Made by a program: the position numbers and the translations under genes. A stretch of 64,000 bases of DNA. It comes from Planctomycetaceae bacterium. GTDB taxonomy: Bacteria; Planctomycetota; Planctomycetia; Planctomycetales; Planctomycetaceae. Location of the stretch: positions 186,001 through 250,000 of the forward strand of contig JAKFUG010000003.1 of assembly GCA_021732785.1 (NCBI GenBank). The letters run 5' to 3'. Each line of letters opens with the position of its first letter. The stretch's first letter is position 1. The notes beneath the pieces were generated by a model, which was not told the DNA's origin, ran no database searches, and saw only the letters and a program-made list of their open reading frames with translations. This document shows positions 16,594 through 26,413 of this stretch, one piece after another.

Positions 16594-18366
16594 TTACGTC
16601 TTCGGGGCATCAATCTTGATGTGCAAATCGCGCAGTTGTTTGCTGTCTACGTCGGCGGGGGCGCCGGTGAGGAGGTCGGAGGCTTTTTGGGTTTTCGGGA
16701 AGGCGATCACGTCGCGGATGTTGTCGATGTTGCCGAACATCATCACCCAGCGGTCGAGGCCGAGGGCGATACCGGCGTGCGGCGGGGCACCGAAGCGGAG
16801 CGATTCCAGCAGGAAGCCGAAGCGTTCTTCCGCGTGTTCCGGGGTGATGCCGATGAAATTGAAGACCCGTTGCTGCACCGCGGGGTCGTGGATGCGGACG
16901 GACCCCGACGCCGCTTCGTAACCGTTGCAGATCAGGTCGTACGACTGGGCGCGAATCTTGCCGGGGTCGGTGTCGAAGAGGGGGATGTCCTCTTCCACCG
17001 GCTGGCAGAACGGATGGTGCTCGGCTTCCCAGCGCTGCTCTTCTTCGTTCCAGGCGTACATGGGGAAATCGAGCACCCACGCGACGTTGATCTCGGTGGG
17101 GTCGTACAGATTCAACTCTTTGCCAAGACGGCTGCGGAGCGCGGCGAGGGCGGCGTTTGTCACCTTCGGCGTATCGGCGACGAAGAACAACAGGTCGCCG
17201 GTGGTCGCGCCGAGCCTGGTGATGATCTTCGCCTGATCTTCCGCACTGAAGAACTTGGCGATCGGGGAATCGAGTTCAGTTGCCGACTTCACCCGGAAGA
17301 AGGCGAGGCCCATCGCCCCGTAGTTCTTGACGAATTCGGTCAGTTCATCGATCTGCTTGCGGCTGTACTTCTCCGCGGCCCCGACGACACGCATCCCCCG
17401 GACGCGGCCCCCTTTTTCGATGGTGCTTTTGAAGACGCCGAAGCCGCAGGTGGTTGCGATCTCCTTGATGTCGACGAGTTCCATGCCGAACCGCAGGTCG
17501 GGCTTGTCGCTGCCGTAGCGTTCCATCACCTCGGCGTGCGAGTACCGCGGCAACGGCAACTTGATCTGCTTGCCTTGCAACGTGGTCACGAGGCGTCCGA
17601 TGAGACCGTCGATCATCTGCAGAATGTCTTCGCGTTTGACGAAGGCCATTTCGACATCGATCTGCGTGAATTCCGGCTGACGGTCGGCGCGCAGGTCTTC
17701 GTCGCGGAAACAGCGGGCGATCTGCATGTACCGGTCGAACCCGGCGATCATCAGAATCTGCTTGTACAACTGCGGCGACTGCGGCAGCGCGTAGAAACAG
17801 CCGGGATGCACACGGCTCGGCACGAGATAATCCCGCGCCCCTTCCGGCGTGCTGCGGCCGAGAATCGGCGTTTCGATTTCGAGGAATTGGTGCTCGTCGA
17901 AGTAGTCGCGGACCGCTTTGGTAAGCTGGTGCCGCATGATGATCGTCTTCTGCAGATCGGGCCGACGGAGATCGAGGAAGCGGTGCTTGAGCCGCAATTC
18001 TTCGTTGGGAAGCGCAGACGTGTCCGGCTCGAACGGCGGCGTCTTGCTTTTGTTGAGGACGACAAGTTCCCGCGCAAGGACTTCGATTTCGCCGGTGGCG
18101 AGTTTCGGGTTGGCGAGTCCTTCCGGACGGGGTTCGACCATCCCGGTGACCTGGATCACGTCTTCATACCGCAGACCGCGGGCCAGGGCCTGCACGTCGC
18201 TGCTGTCGGACAGGTCGAACTTGATCTGCGTCTTGCCGTAGCGGTCGCGGACATCGACGAACACGATCCCTGCATGGTCGCGATACTTGTCGACCCACCC
18301 GGCGACCGTCACCGTTTGTCCGTTGTGACCGGCCCGCAATTCCCCGCAAGTATGAGTCCGCAGCAC
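16594..18366 (-). CDS. aspS: aspartyl-tRNA synthetase (bacterial type, non-discriminating pattern)
   Basis: This 590-residue class II synthetase charges tRNA with aspartate. Visible are the N-terminal OB-fold anticodon domain ([19 protein letters not shown]), class II motif 2 ([19 protein letters not shown]), the GAD insertion of bacterial AspRS, and motif 3 near the end ([12 protein letters not shown]). Residue 31 is His and residue 83 is Gly. These are the residues associated with non-discriminating AspRS, which also charges tRNA-Asn, whereas E. coli has Leu and Lys at the equivalent places. That fits the gatCAB genes 2-7 kb away. The start is an ATG right before the conserved RTHTCGELR. 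Confidence 0.96.
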   Translation of the reverse strand: MLRTHTCGELRAGHNGQTVTVAGWVDKYRDHAGIVFVDVRDRYGKTQIKFDLSDSSDVQALARGLRYEDVIQVTGMVEPRPEGLANPKLATGEIEVLARELVVLNKSKTPPFEPDTSALPNEELRLKHRFLDLRRPDLQKTIIMRHQLTKAVRDYFDEHQFLEIETPILGRSTPEGARDYLVPSRVHPGCFYALPQSPQLYKQILMIAGFDRYMQIARCFRDEDLRADRQPEFTQIDVEMAFVKREDILQMIDGLIGRLVTTLQGKQIKLPLPRYSHAEVMERYGSDKPDLRFGMELVDIKEIATTCGFGVFKSTIEKGGRVRGMRVVGAAEKYSRKQIDELTEFVKNYGAMGLAFFRVKSATELDSPIAKFFSAEDQAKIITRLGATTGDLLFFVADTPKVTNAALAALRSRLGKELNLYDPTEINVAWVLDFPMYAWNEEEQRWEAEHHPFCQPVEEDIPLFDTDPGKIRAQSYDLICNGYEAASGSVRIHDPAVQQRVFNFIGITPEHAEERFGFLLESLRFGAPPHAGIALGLDRWVMMFGNIDNIRDVIAFPKTQKASDLLTGAPADVDSKQLRDLHIKIDAPKT

Positions 18367-18502
18367 GACAATCCGCCTTGTTCGATTCGATTAGTCACTC
18401 GGTGGAGACGCACTCCCTGCGCACCCCGACCTGAAAGCAAGCCCGCATTATAGGGACGCCACGGACGAACCGAAAGTTAGGAATCGCATGATCGTCGCCT
18501 AC

Positions 18503-18542
18503 GAAAACACCCCGACGACGAAATCGCAGCCGGGGTGTTTTC
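18503..18542 (-). terminator. Stem-loop terminator of the DUF/secretin-like gene
   Basis: Perfect 12-bp arms, GAAAACACCCCG (18503-18514) and CGGGGTGTTTTC (18531-18542), start 22 bp beyond the stop at 18565. On both strands the stem ends in TTTTC, so it could work in either direction. Confidence 0.7.
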
Positions 18543-18564
18543 ACGAAACTGTGATGGAGAAAAC

Positions 18565-19734
18565 CTAGTTTTTCATTTCGGCCTTCTTAGCGGCCCGCAG
18601 TTTTTTCAACAGGTCGGCGACGCGCTCGTGGACTTGCTGGGTATGGCCAATGGTGATCAGGCCGTCGAATTCCGTAATCGTGCCGCCGCTGCCATCGCTA
18701 TCCATCCACTCTGTTGGCCGGGTGGCTTCCTGGATGACGTGCATCAGCACGGCTCCGGCATCGGTTGTCGCAGAATGGTCTTGCCCCCCGGTCCCTAAGT
18801 CACCGCCAACGCCGCCCCCTGCGAATTGACCGAGGGCGACCCCGGTCATGCCACTCATCAGGCCTTCCGGCGGGATTTGGAACATGCCGCCACCGCCACC
18901 GACTCCCCCACCTCCACCACCCATCACGCCGCCTCCGATTCCCCCATGCGGAGTCCGTTGGACGACCACGCCTTCGAGTAAGTCGCGACAATTGTAGACT
19001 TGAACTTCCTGCGAACGATCGATCGATGTCAGATCGATGAAGCCGTCACGAATCACCACCGCGGCACTGTCCTGCATTCCAATTTGCCGCAGCATCAGTC
19101 GCAGCGCGGTCTTCGCCGACACATTCCCCTGGCGGATTTTCAGGTTCACCGGGCTGGCCAGATCAATGCCGTTCTCCTCAAAAACGGGACGGTCCAGAAC
19201 GATGTCGAGATCCAATGCCGTGGCGATGAAATCCACGGCGTCCGAAAATGGCGTGTCGGTGAATGCCACTTCAAGCGATCGTTGTGCGAGCTTGGCTTCG
19301 ATCTCCGCACGTTGCGCGTCCGCCTCATCAATGTCGCTCAGGCTGGCTTTCGCAACGGCGTCGAACAGTCCGGGCGTCTGCTGAGCCCCAATTTGGCCGA
19401 ACGGTTCCGGCCGTTGGACGGGCCAGTAGAACGACGCCATAACGAATGTGGTGACCACGATGGTCACGGAACTGAGCGTGTAGCGCACGGCTTGTCTCCG
19501 CTGACGGCGTTGATGGGGAAGGGTAAAATCGTGGGCGAGAACCGTCGCATCGCCGAACTCGGCGAGGGCTTGTTGACAGGCCGTTTCGCGCGGCACACCT
19601 TGTTGGGTGAGTTCTTCGAGCCGCTGTTCGAGATGGTCGCGCAGTTCCGCAGCGACGGATTGTTTCTGTGCGTAGTTCAGGCCGATCGAGGTGGCCAATT
19701 GACGGAGAAAGGCTTCAAATTCCGGTTCCGACAT
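18565..19734 (-). CDS. membrane-anchored protein with HAAS-like N-terminus and glycine-rich C-terminal region
   Basis: This 389-residue protein starts MSEPEFEAFLRQLA after a strong GGGGGG-type ribosome-binding site. Residues 1-70 are helical, with ELRDHLEQRLEELTQQG and ACQQALAEFGD, like the HAAS/permease-prefix domains that accompany PadR regulators. One membrane segment follows at about residues 90-108. Beyond it are a secretin/STN-like fold (VAFTDTPFSDAVDFIATALDLDIVLD), a glycine stretch (about 260-285) and a second small domain. It lies behind padR on the same strand, a pairing typical of PadR-regulated membrane proteins. Its role is unknown, and the extracytoplasmic part may sense or bind something. 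Confidence 0.7.
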   Translation of the reverse strand: MSEPEFEAFLRQLATSIGLNYAQKQSVAAELRDHLEQRLEELTQQGVPRETACQQALAEFGDATVLAHDFTLPHQRRQRRQAVRYTLSSVTIVVTTFVMASFYWPVQRPEPFGQIGAQQTPGLFDAVAKASLSDIDEADAQRAEIEAKLAQRSLEVAFTDTPFSDAVDFIATALDLDIVLDRPVFEENGIDLASPVNLKIRQGNVSAKTALRLMLRQIGMQDSAAVVIRDGFIDLTSIDRSQEVQVYNCRDLLEGVVVQRTPHGGIGGGVMGGGGGGVGGGGGMFQIPPEGLMSGMTGVALGQFAGGGVGGDLGTGGQDHSATTDAGAVLMHVIQEATRPTEWMDSDGSGGTITEFDGLITIGHTQQVHERVADLLKKLRAAKKAEMKN

Positions 19735-19819
19735 GATTCCCCCTGGTGAAGTGATGGGTTGGGGACACGAACGAATAAGACGTGATTGCCAACGATCAAT
19801 CAGCATCATGCTGGCTTAT

Positions 19820-19890
19820 GTGCTACTGGCTCCGCCAGTGTTTTGCTCTGATGTGTTCCTCTCGACAGGCACTGGCAGAGCCAGTGGCAC
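19820..19890. repeat. TGTGCCACTGGC palindrome, family D
   Basis: Arms 19820-19840 (GTGCTACTGGCTCCGCCAGTG) and 19870-19890 pair with few mismatches. It sits in the gap between padR and the gene downstream of it. Other copies are at 45915-45982 and 62809-62893. Confidence 0.85.
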
Positions 19891-19909
19891 ACCTTACCGA
19901 AATCGAACA

Positions 19910-20266
19910 TTACACCGGATGTGGTGCTGCGGAACGAATCGGTGCCAACATCGATTCAATGCAGGCGACGTAGCGGTCCCACTCCGCCGTCTGCGTGGAC
20001 AACCGCTGCTTCCCGGCCGCGGTGATTTCGTACCACTTCCGCTTGCGGCCGGTCGAGGCTTCCCACCGGCTGCGAATCAGCTTGTCGGCCTCCAACCGAT
20101 GCAGCAGCGGATACAACGTCCCCGCTTGCAACTGGACCAGTTCGTTGCTGGCCGCGAGCAATTTCTGCTGCAAGTCATACCCGTAGGTGCTGCCCCCGGC
20201 GAGGACGGAGAGGACCATCAGATCGAGACTGCCCCGGAGCAAATCCGGTCCGAAACGGTTCGACAT
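19910..20266 (-). CDS. PadR-family transcriptional regulator
   Basis: This 118-residue winged-helix regulator has the PadR signature: LDLMVLSVLAGGSTYGYDLQQ (helices 1-2), LQAGTLYPLLHRLEADKLI (recognition helix region) and the wing GRKRKWYEITAAGKQRL. PadR proteins typically repress nearby membrane or efflux genes and respond to small molecules. The start at 20266 has an AAGGAG site about 9 bp upstream; an upstream in-frame start lacks one. The membrane-anchored protein gene follows on the same strand after a 175-bp gap filled by a family D palindrome, so the regulator may control that gene. Confidence 0.9.
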   Translation of the reverse strand: MSNRFGPDLLRGSLDLMVLSVLAGGSTYGYDLQQKLLAASNELVQLQAGTLYPLLHRLEADKLIRSRWEASTGRKRKWYEITAAGKQRLSTQTAEWDRYVACIESMLAPIRSAAPHPV

Positions 20267-20404
20267 GGAAGCAACTCCTTCAGCGACACAATCGATGGCC
20301 TGCCAATATATTGCCACGCGATAGGTGGGGGCGTCAAGAGGGCTGTTGTCGGAATTCCGTCCGTGGCAAGTGGCACGGCGTTAACCCGACGTGGGGATGC
20401 TGGA

Positions 20405-20525
20405 AGATCCAAATTTCAATGACCAAGTTCCAAACAAATTTCAAGTTCCAAATTCCAAACCAAGAGAGTGACACGATTGAGTAATTTTCTTCGTTTGAAG
20501 CTTGGAATTTGTAACTTGGAGTTTT
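20405..20525. repeat. Low-complexity inverted repeat, CAAATTTCAA/AAGTTCCAAA words
   Basis: About 20410-20462 is built from CCAAATTTCAAT, AAGTTCCAAA and AAATTCCAAACC words. The segment 20496-20524 (TTTGAAGCTTGGAATTTGTAACTTGGAG) is largely its complement. The stretch is much richer in A+T than its surroundings. The rest of 20267-20573 holds the padR promoter side and no gene. Confidence 0.7.
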
Positions 20526-20539
20526 CGGGGAGAAATGCA

Positions 20540-20571
20540 GAAGCCCGGCATCTCGGAAGATCCCGGGCTTC
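20540..20571 (-). terminator. Hairpin at the end of gatB
   Basis: Arms GAAGCCCGG (20540-20548) and CCGGGCTTC (20563-20571) lie immediately beyond the gatB stop at 20574. A short pyrimidine stretch follows on the minus strand. This is a candidate terminator of the rpmB-gatCAB run. Confidence 0.55.
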
Positions 20572-20573
20572 GA

Positions 20574-22055
<1,482 letters not shown>

Positions 22056-22077
22056 GGGAGATGCTTGTTAGTGAGCC

Positions 22078-22157
22078 GTAGGGTTTGCCGAGTCTTCGAG
22101 GCGAACCATGATTGCTTCAACCAGAGTGGTTCGCCTCGAAGACTCGGCAAACCCTAC
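22078..22157. repeat. 31-bp perfect inverted repeat between gatA and gatB
   Basis: Arms 22078-22108 and 22127-22157 are exact complements beginning GTAGGGTTTGCCGAGTCTTC, with an 18-bp loop. It fills most of the gap between two genes that should be coexpressed. Confidence 0.92.
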
Positions 22158-22161
22158 CCAG

Positions 22162-23622
22162 TTATCCATTCGGTCGCCGAGTGTGCCAGTCGGTTGTCGC
22201 TTCGTACATTCGTGCGGCTCGTAATACTCGGTCTTCGTCGAACGGGCGACCTTGCAGTTGCAGGCCGATCGGTAACCCGCCGGTGGTGAAACCGCAGGGC
22301 AACGAAATCGCGGGCAATCCGGCGAGGTTCGCGCTGATTGTGTAAATGTCGCTGAGGTACATCGCCAGCGGATCGTTCGCCTTCTCACCAATCGCAAATG
22401 CGGCCGTCGGAGTAACCGGCCCGGCAATGACATCGACCTGCTGGAACGCGGCGTCAAAGTCCTGACGAATGAGCCGGCGGACCTTCAAGGCTTTGACGTA
22501 ATACTGATCGTAATAGCCGGTGCTGAGGGCATACGTCCCGAGCATGATCCGGCGTTTAACTTCCGCCCCGAAACCTTCGCCGCGGCTGGCGGCGTACATC
22601 TCGTTGAGATTCTTGAACGATGTCGCGCGGTGTCCGTAATGGATACCGTCGTAGCGGGAGAGATTGCTCGACGCTTCCGAACAGGCGATGAGATAGTACG
22701 TCGCGATGCAGTACTTCGCGTGGGGTAAAGCGACCTCGCGGACTTCAGCGCCGAGGCTGCGATAGACATCGATTGCCGACTTCACCGCGGCCGCGATTTC
22801 GGTGTCGAGACCTGCGGAGAAATGTTCCGGGACGATGCCGATCTTCAATCCCGTAAGCGGTTGGTCGACGCTCTTGGAATACTCCGGAACCGGTTGGTTG
22901 ACCGAGGTGGAATCGCGCGGATCGTGACCGGAAATCGCTTCGAGAACAGTGGCCACGCTGCGAACATCGGTGCCGAACGGGCCGATTTGATCGAGCGAAC
23001 TGGCGTAGGCGATGAGGCCGTACCGCGAAATGCGGCCGTAAGTCGGCTTCATCCCAACAATGCCGCACAATCCCGCGGGTTGCCGGATCGAACCGCCGGT
23101 GTCGCTGCCGAGCGAGACGGGTGTCATTCGTGCGGCCACCGCGGCGGCGGAACCGCTGCTCGAACCGCCGGGGATGCGCGACAAATCCCACGGGTTGCGG
23201 GTGACACCGAACGCCGAGTTTTCACTCGACGAGCCCATCGCGAACTCGTCCATATTCGTGCGGCCGAGCAGTACGGCATCGGCTTGTTTCAGCTTCGTCA
23301 CCACATGGGCGTCATACGGCGGAATGAAGCCGCTCAACATCTTGCTGGCACACGTCGCCGGTTGGCCCTGCTGACAGAGCACATCCTTCAGCGCGACCGG
23401 CAATCCGGCGAGCAAGCCGAGCGATTCACCCCGCACTCGCCGCTCATCAATCGCTGCGGCTTGTTGCAGGGCGTCGGCAGCGTCAACATGCAGAAACGCA
23501 TGGACCGCGGTGTCTTGAACCGTGATCGCAGCGAGACACGCTTGCGTCACTTCACGGCTGGAAACCGCGCCGGATTGCAGTTGGTCGAGCAATTCGCTCG
23601 CGGAAAGATCGGACAGGCCCAT
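22162..23622 (-). CDS. gatA: Asp-tRNA(Asn)/Glu-tRNA(Gln) amidotransferase subunit A
   Basis: This 486-residue amidase subunit releases ammonia from glutamine. The Ser-cisSer-Lys catalytic triad is complete at Lys79 (PVALKD), Ser154 (PGGSSSGSA) and Ser178 (DTGGSIRQP), at the same numbers as classical GatA. The amidase signature extends from about residue 150 to 185. Length is normal. It starts 3 bp after the gatC stop and forms the GatCAB complex with its neighbours. With the non-discriminating AspRS pattern nearby, Asn-tRNA formation is a likely job alongside Gln-tRNA. Confidence 0.97.
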   Translation of the reverse strand: MGLSDLSASELLDQLQSGAVSSREVTQACLAAITVQDTAVHAFLHVDAADALQQAAAIDERRVRGESLGLLAGLPVALKDVLCQQGQPATCASKMLSGFIPPYDAHVVTKLKQADAVLLGRTNMDEFAMGSSSENSAFGVTRNPWDLSRIPGGSSSGSAAAVAARMTPVSLGSDTGGSIRQPAGLCGIVGMKPTYGRISRYGLIAYASSLDQIGPFGTDVRSVATVLEAISGHDPRDSTSVNQPVPEYSKSVDQPLTGLKIGIVPEHFSAGLDTEIAAAVKSAIDVYRSLGAEVREVALPHAKYCIATYYLIACSEASSNLSRYDGIHYGHRATSFKNLNEMYAASRGEGFGAEVKRRIMLGTYALSTGYYDQYYVKALKVRRLIRQDFDAAFQQVDVIAGPVTPTAAFAIGEKANDPLAMYLSDIYTISANLAGLPAISLPCGFTTGGLPIGLQLQGRPFDEDRVLRAARMYEATTDWHTRRPNG

Positions 23623-23625
23623 CGG

Positions 23626-23916
23626 TCAACCTTCCAGGATGGCCGGGACCAGAAAATAGCGACCGTCCTGCTTGGGAGCGTTCTGCAAGGCATCGGCCCG
23701 CGGCAATGACGGCGCGAGGACATCGTCGCGCAGCACGTTGGTCAGCTCGATCGCGTGGACCATCGGCTCGACGGCGGACGTGTCCAACTCGTCGAGCATC
23801 GCCACATAATCGAGAATGCCCCCGAGTTGTTGGGAGAACATCTCGATTTCCGTGTCGGTCAACTGCAGGCGTGCGAGCCCCGCGACTTTTTTCACCGTGT
23901 CGAGCGGCAAGGCCAT
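23626..23916 (-). CDS. gatC: Asp-tRNA(Asn)/Glu-tRNA(Gln) amidotransferase subunit C
   Basis: This 96-residue subunit acts as a belt holding GatA and GatB together. The family pattern is clear: VKKVAGLARLQLTDTEIEMFSQQLGGILDYVAMLDELDTSAVEPM, followed by LRDDVLAPSLPRADALQNAP and a C-terminal FLVPAILE. It sits between rpmB (24 bp upstream) and gatA (3 bp downstream). Confidence 0.95.
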   Translation of the reverse strand: MALPLDTVKKVAGLARLQLTDTEIEMFSQQLGGILDYVAMLDELDTSAVEPMVHAIELTNVLRDDVLAPSLPRADALQNAPKQDGRYFLVPAILEG

Positions 23917-23940
23917 GACAGCGGTCTCGGCAAGCGGGAG

Positions 23941-24207
23941 TTACTTCGTCGCTTCGGGCAGCGTGAACGGAGCCCGGACAACCTTCTTCACAATCAGCCC
24001 GGACCGAATGCAGTTCACGCAAACGCGGACCTTGAGAGCCTGCTCACCTTCCTGAATGCGGATCGACTGCAGGTTCGGCTTGAACGTGCGCCGGGAAATG
24101 CCGGTGGTCTTGCGACCGTTGCCGCCCAAATACTTCGGTTTGCCCCGTTCGCACTTTTGGTTGCCGAACTTGGTTCCGGTCTGACAAACGTAACACTGGG
24201 CGCCCAT
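23941..24207 (-). CDS. rpmB: 50S ribosomal protein L28
   Basis: This 88-residue large-subunit protein has L28 hallmarks in [19 protein letters not shown] and the C-terminal [15 protein letters not shown]. It is a cysteine-containing form: Cys5/Cys8 (CYVC) and Cys63/Cys66 (CVNC) can make a zinc ribbon, with an extra Cys19. I start at the ATG at 24207; a longer frame adds ten residues not typical of L28. It heads the gatCAB run. An unpaired (zinc-free) L28 copy elsewhere would suggest zinc-dependent switching, but none is seen here. Confidence 0.94.
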   Translation of the reverse strand: MGAQCYVCQTGTKFGNQKCERGKPKYLGGNGRKTTGISRRTFKPNLQSIRIQEGEQALKVRVCVNCIRSGLIVKKVVRAPFTLPEATK

Positions 24208-24349
24208 GGCACTTCCGTCCGTTTCAATTGGCTGCATCGACTAACGTGCGACACGATATTCGCCCGGTGGAGAACCCGGCCGCAACATTGAGGAATCGAG
24301 CAGTATAGCGATTTCCACCGAGGCTGCAAGGACGCCTGCTCAACAGGTT

Positions 24350-25069
24350 TCACGCGGCGCGGCGGATGCGGGTGGCTTCGGGGAGGCTCGCCGCGGCGGC
24401 GGCGCAGCAGGTGCGCTGGCTGGTGAGGAGGCCGTGGCGGGCGTAGTCGTGCCAGTCGCTCGCGGTCAGCGGTTCCGCGGGAATGCGGATGGAAATCAGA
24501 TGTGTGGTCGGCCGGTGTTCGCGCGGGCCAAAGAGTTCCCAGCGGGACCAGTCGAATAACGAATCCCACTTTTCGTCGCGTTCAATGCGGCCGGGAAAGC
24601 AGGCGAGATGTCGGACCCAGCAATCGGGTTGATGGCCGAAGCGGTCGTCTTCACGATGCAGAAATACGAGCCGCGAACCCGGTTTCAGCAGCGACAGCAA
24701 CTCCGCAGTCTGCTGACGAATCGAGGCGTTGAACAAGTTGGACTCGAATACCGGCAAATCGCGCAGAATGATGAGGTCGGCCGAGCGTTCGGGGATCCGG
24801 CGTTCCACTTGTGACAGCGGGTAGATTTCGCAGTTGGGCAAATCCTGACGCCCGGCGAAGGTCTCGCGGACATCGGCACAGAGGACGCAGACATCCAGCG
24901 GCAAGGCGGCCAGTGTTTTCGCATCGCCGAGCGGATGCGCGGCGGCGAAGACCACGCGGCTGGAGGTCGGCAGCGGCGGCGTCAGCAGCAGTTTGCGCCA
25001 GACCGCCCGCGGTACCAGCGAAGGGGAGTTCGCAGCATGCGTCGGTTGCGGAGATGAGACGCGCAGCAT
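24350..25069 (-). CDS. hypothetical protein, methyltransferase-like
   Basis: This protein of about 239 residues shows a Rossmann-type pattern: RVVFAAAHPLGDAKTLAALP, then VCVLCADVRETFAGR, then DLIILRDLPVFESNLFN and LLSLLKPGSRLVFLHR. That order resembles the SAM-binding strands of a class I methyltransferase, though the glycine-rich motif I is poor. The C-terminal third (RHGLLTSQRTCCAAAAASLPEA) has no recognised features. An upstream start (25117) would add 16 residues. It is a single gene on the minus strand, function unknown. Confidence 0.6.
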   Translation of the reverse strand: MLRVSSPQPTHAANSPSLVPRAVWRKLLLTPPLPTSSRVVFAAAHPLGDAKTLAALPLDVCVLCADVRETFAGRQDLPNCEIYPLSQVERRIPERSADLIILRDLPVFESNLFNASIRQQTAELLSLLKPGSRLVFLHREDDRFGHQPDCWVRHLACFPGRIERDEKWDSLFDWSRWELFGPREHRPTTHLISIRIPAEPLTASDWHDYARHGLLTSQRTCCAAAAASLPEATRIRRAA

Positions 25070-25117
25070 GAAACCGGTCCGAAGGGATCGCCAAGTCGGC
25101 GGGGTTGTATGTCTCAC

Positions 25118-25675
25118 CCGGCGACCGCGTCAATCCCAACGTCTCCACTTCCCGCTTGCGGTTTCGCGTCCCGCTGGAATTTCGCTCGGGCGCTAACCGC
25201 TGTCTGTCGGAAAGCCTCCAGCGAAAAGCGGAGAGCCAGAGAAAGACCGCTCTTCCACCTGTCTGGCTTTTTGCTTTGAGCCATCCGCTTTCCGCGCAAG
25301 TCGCGCTCGGAAAACACGATCGCCGTCGCCGGCCCGAGGGGGGTGGGCCGACGACGGCGACTGATTTCGGGAAAACGCGAATCACGCCCGTGGAGCGGTC
25401 GGCACGCGACGAGCGCGTGACGGACAGGCACCCACGAGGATTTCTTCAGTGATGCGGACCAGAACGGGCGTGAGTTCGGACTTCCCGGAGCGGCGTGGTC
25501 TTTCCCGGGGGAGAGGAAGATCACTCGCCATGTTTCTGCATCGACGCTTTCGGTTGGTAGAATTCAAGACTTCCGTCCCGGTTCGTGTTCTGAGCAAAAT
25601 GCCCGGTACGATGAAAATCGGTGACGTGGCGGCTGTGACGATTGTGCGGCGGGCAAATCGAGGAATGAACAACGG
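25118..25675. other. Intergenic region without a supported gene
   Basis: This stretch of about 560 bp has several open frames but none with recognisable protein character. It contains a GC-rich stem-loop, CGCCGTCGCCGGCCC (25321-25335) against 25344-25358, and a weaker AGCCAGA/TCTGGCT pair (25234-25240 / 25262-25268) followed by a T-rich tract. It is flanked by divergent genes, so promoters are expected. Confidence 0.5.
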
Positions 25676-26266
25676 ATGACGGAACAAGAATCGTGGGGAT
25701 CACGCGAATTTCTGAACATGGCGGGAGCCTTTCAGGCAACAATGGTGATCGTTTCGCTCATTGCCGCAGCATGGATGGGAATCGATGTGTGGGATCGCGT
25801 GGCGTTCACCCCCGCGGCATTGCTGTGGGGCGTGATCGGAACGGTCCCTTTGTGTGTGATGTCGTGGGCGCTGGATCGCGTCCCGTGGGAACCGTTCACG
25901 CGGATGAGTGCAGCGTTGACGAACGTTCTCGGTCCCGCCGTACGGGATTGCACGTGGGCTGAACTGGTAACGTTATCGCTGCTGGTGGGTGTCTCGGAAG
26001 AGCTGCTGTTCCGCGGCGTGTTGCAGGTCGGGCTGTTGCCGTGGGGATGGTGGCCGGCGATGATCGCCACGAGTATTGCGTTCGGCCTGGCCCATGCGAT
26101 CACTCCCACGTACGCGGTCTGTGCGGCATTGGTGGGGGCATACCTGTCGCTGGTGATGGAAGCGACGTCGCCGCCGAATTTGCTGATTCCGATCCTGTGC
26201 CACGCCGGGTGCGATTTGTACGCGTTCGTGCAACTCAAGCGTGAACAACTGCAAGCTGCGGAGTGA
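25676..26266 (+). CDS. CPBP-family intramembrane glutamic endopeptidase
   Basis: This 196-residue polytopic membrane protein has several hydrophobic segments (starting at about residues 21, 44, 97, 124 and 145) and the Abi/CPBP motifs: EELLFRG with Glu108, Glu109 and Arg113, FGLAH with His140, and CHAGCD with His176 and Asp180. The family includes CAAX prenyl protease Rce1 and bacteriocin self-immunity proteins, but most planctomycete members are of unknown role. No bacteriocin-like gene is adjacent. It is followed by a 130-bp repeat and a convergent gene. Confidence 0.9.
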   Translation: MTEQESWGSREFLNMAGAFQATMVIVSLIAAAWMGIDVWDRVAFTPAALLWGVIGTVPLCVMSWALDRVPWEPFTRMSAALTNVLGPAVRDCTWAELVTLSLLVGVSEELLFRGVLQVGLLPWGWWPAMIATSIAFGLAHAITPTYAVCAALVGAYLSLVMEATSPPNLLIPILCHAGCDLYAFVQLKREQLQAAE

Positions 26267-26280
26267 GGACTCCGACGAAC

Positions 26281-26413
26281 GAACTCATTCCCACGCTCCG
26301 CGTGGGAATGCCGGTCCGCGACGCTCTGCGTCGCACGAGCGCTTTCACCAGCTACGAAGACGACGCGGAGCGTCTCGGCCGTGCGTTCCCACGTGGAACG
26401 TGGGAACGAGTTC
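26281..26413. repeat. 130-bp CGTTCCCACGC palindromic repeat, family E copy 1
   Basis: Arms about 26281-26334 and 26360-26413 are imperfect complements rich in CCCACGC and CGTGGGAA, with CGACGCTCTGCGTCG-type inner stems. It fills the gap between the convergent CPBP and avtA genes. A second copy in the opposite orientation is at 54301-54432. Confidence 0.88.

Noticed and set aside
16437-18453. Plus-strand open frame across aspS as a long functional protein
   Set aside because: It is the antisense of a highly conserved synthetase and shows no protein family features; only the first 190 codons look genuine.
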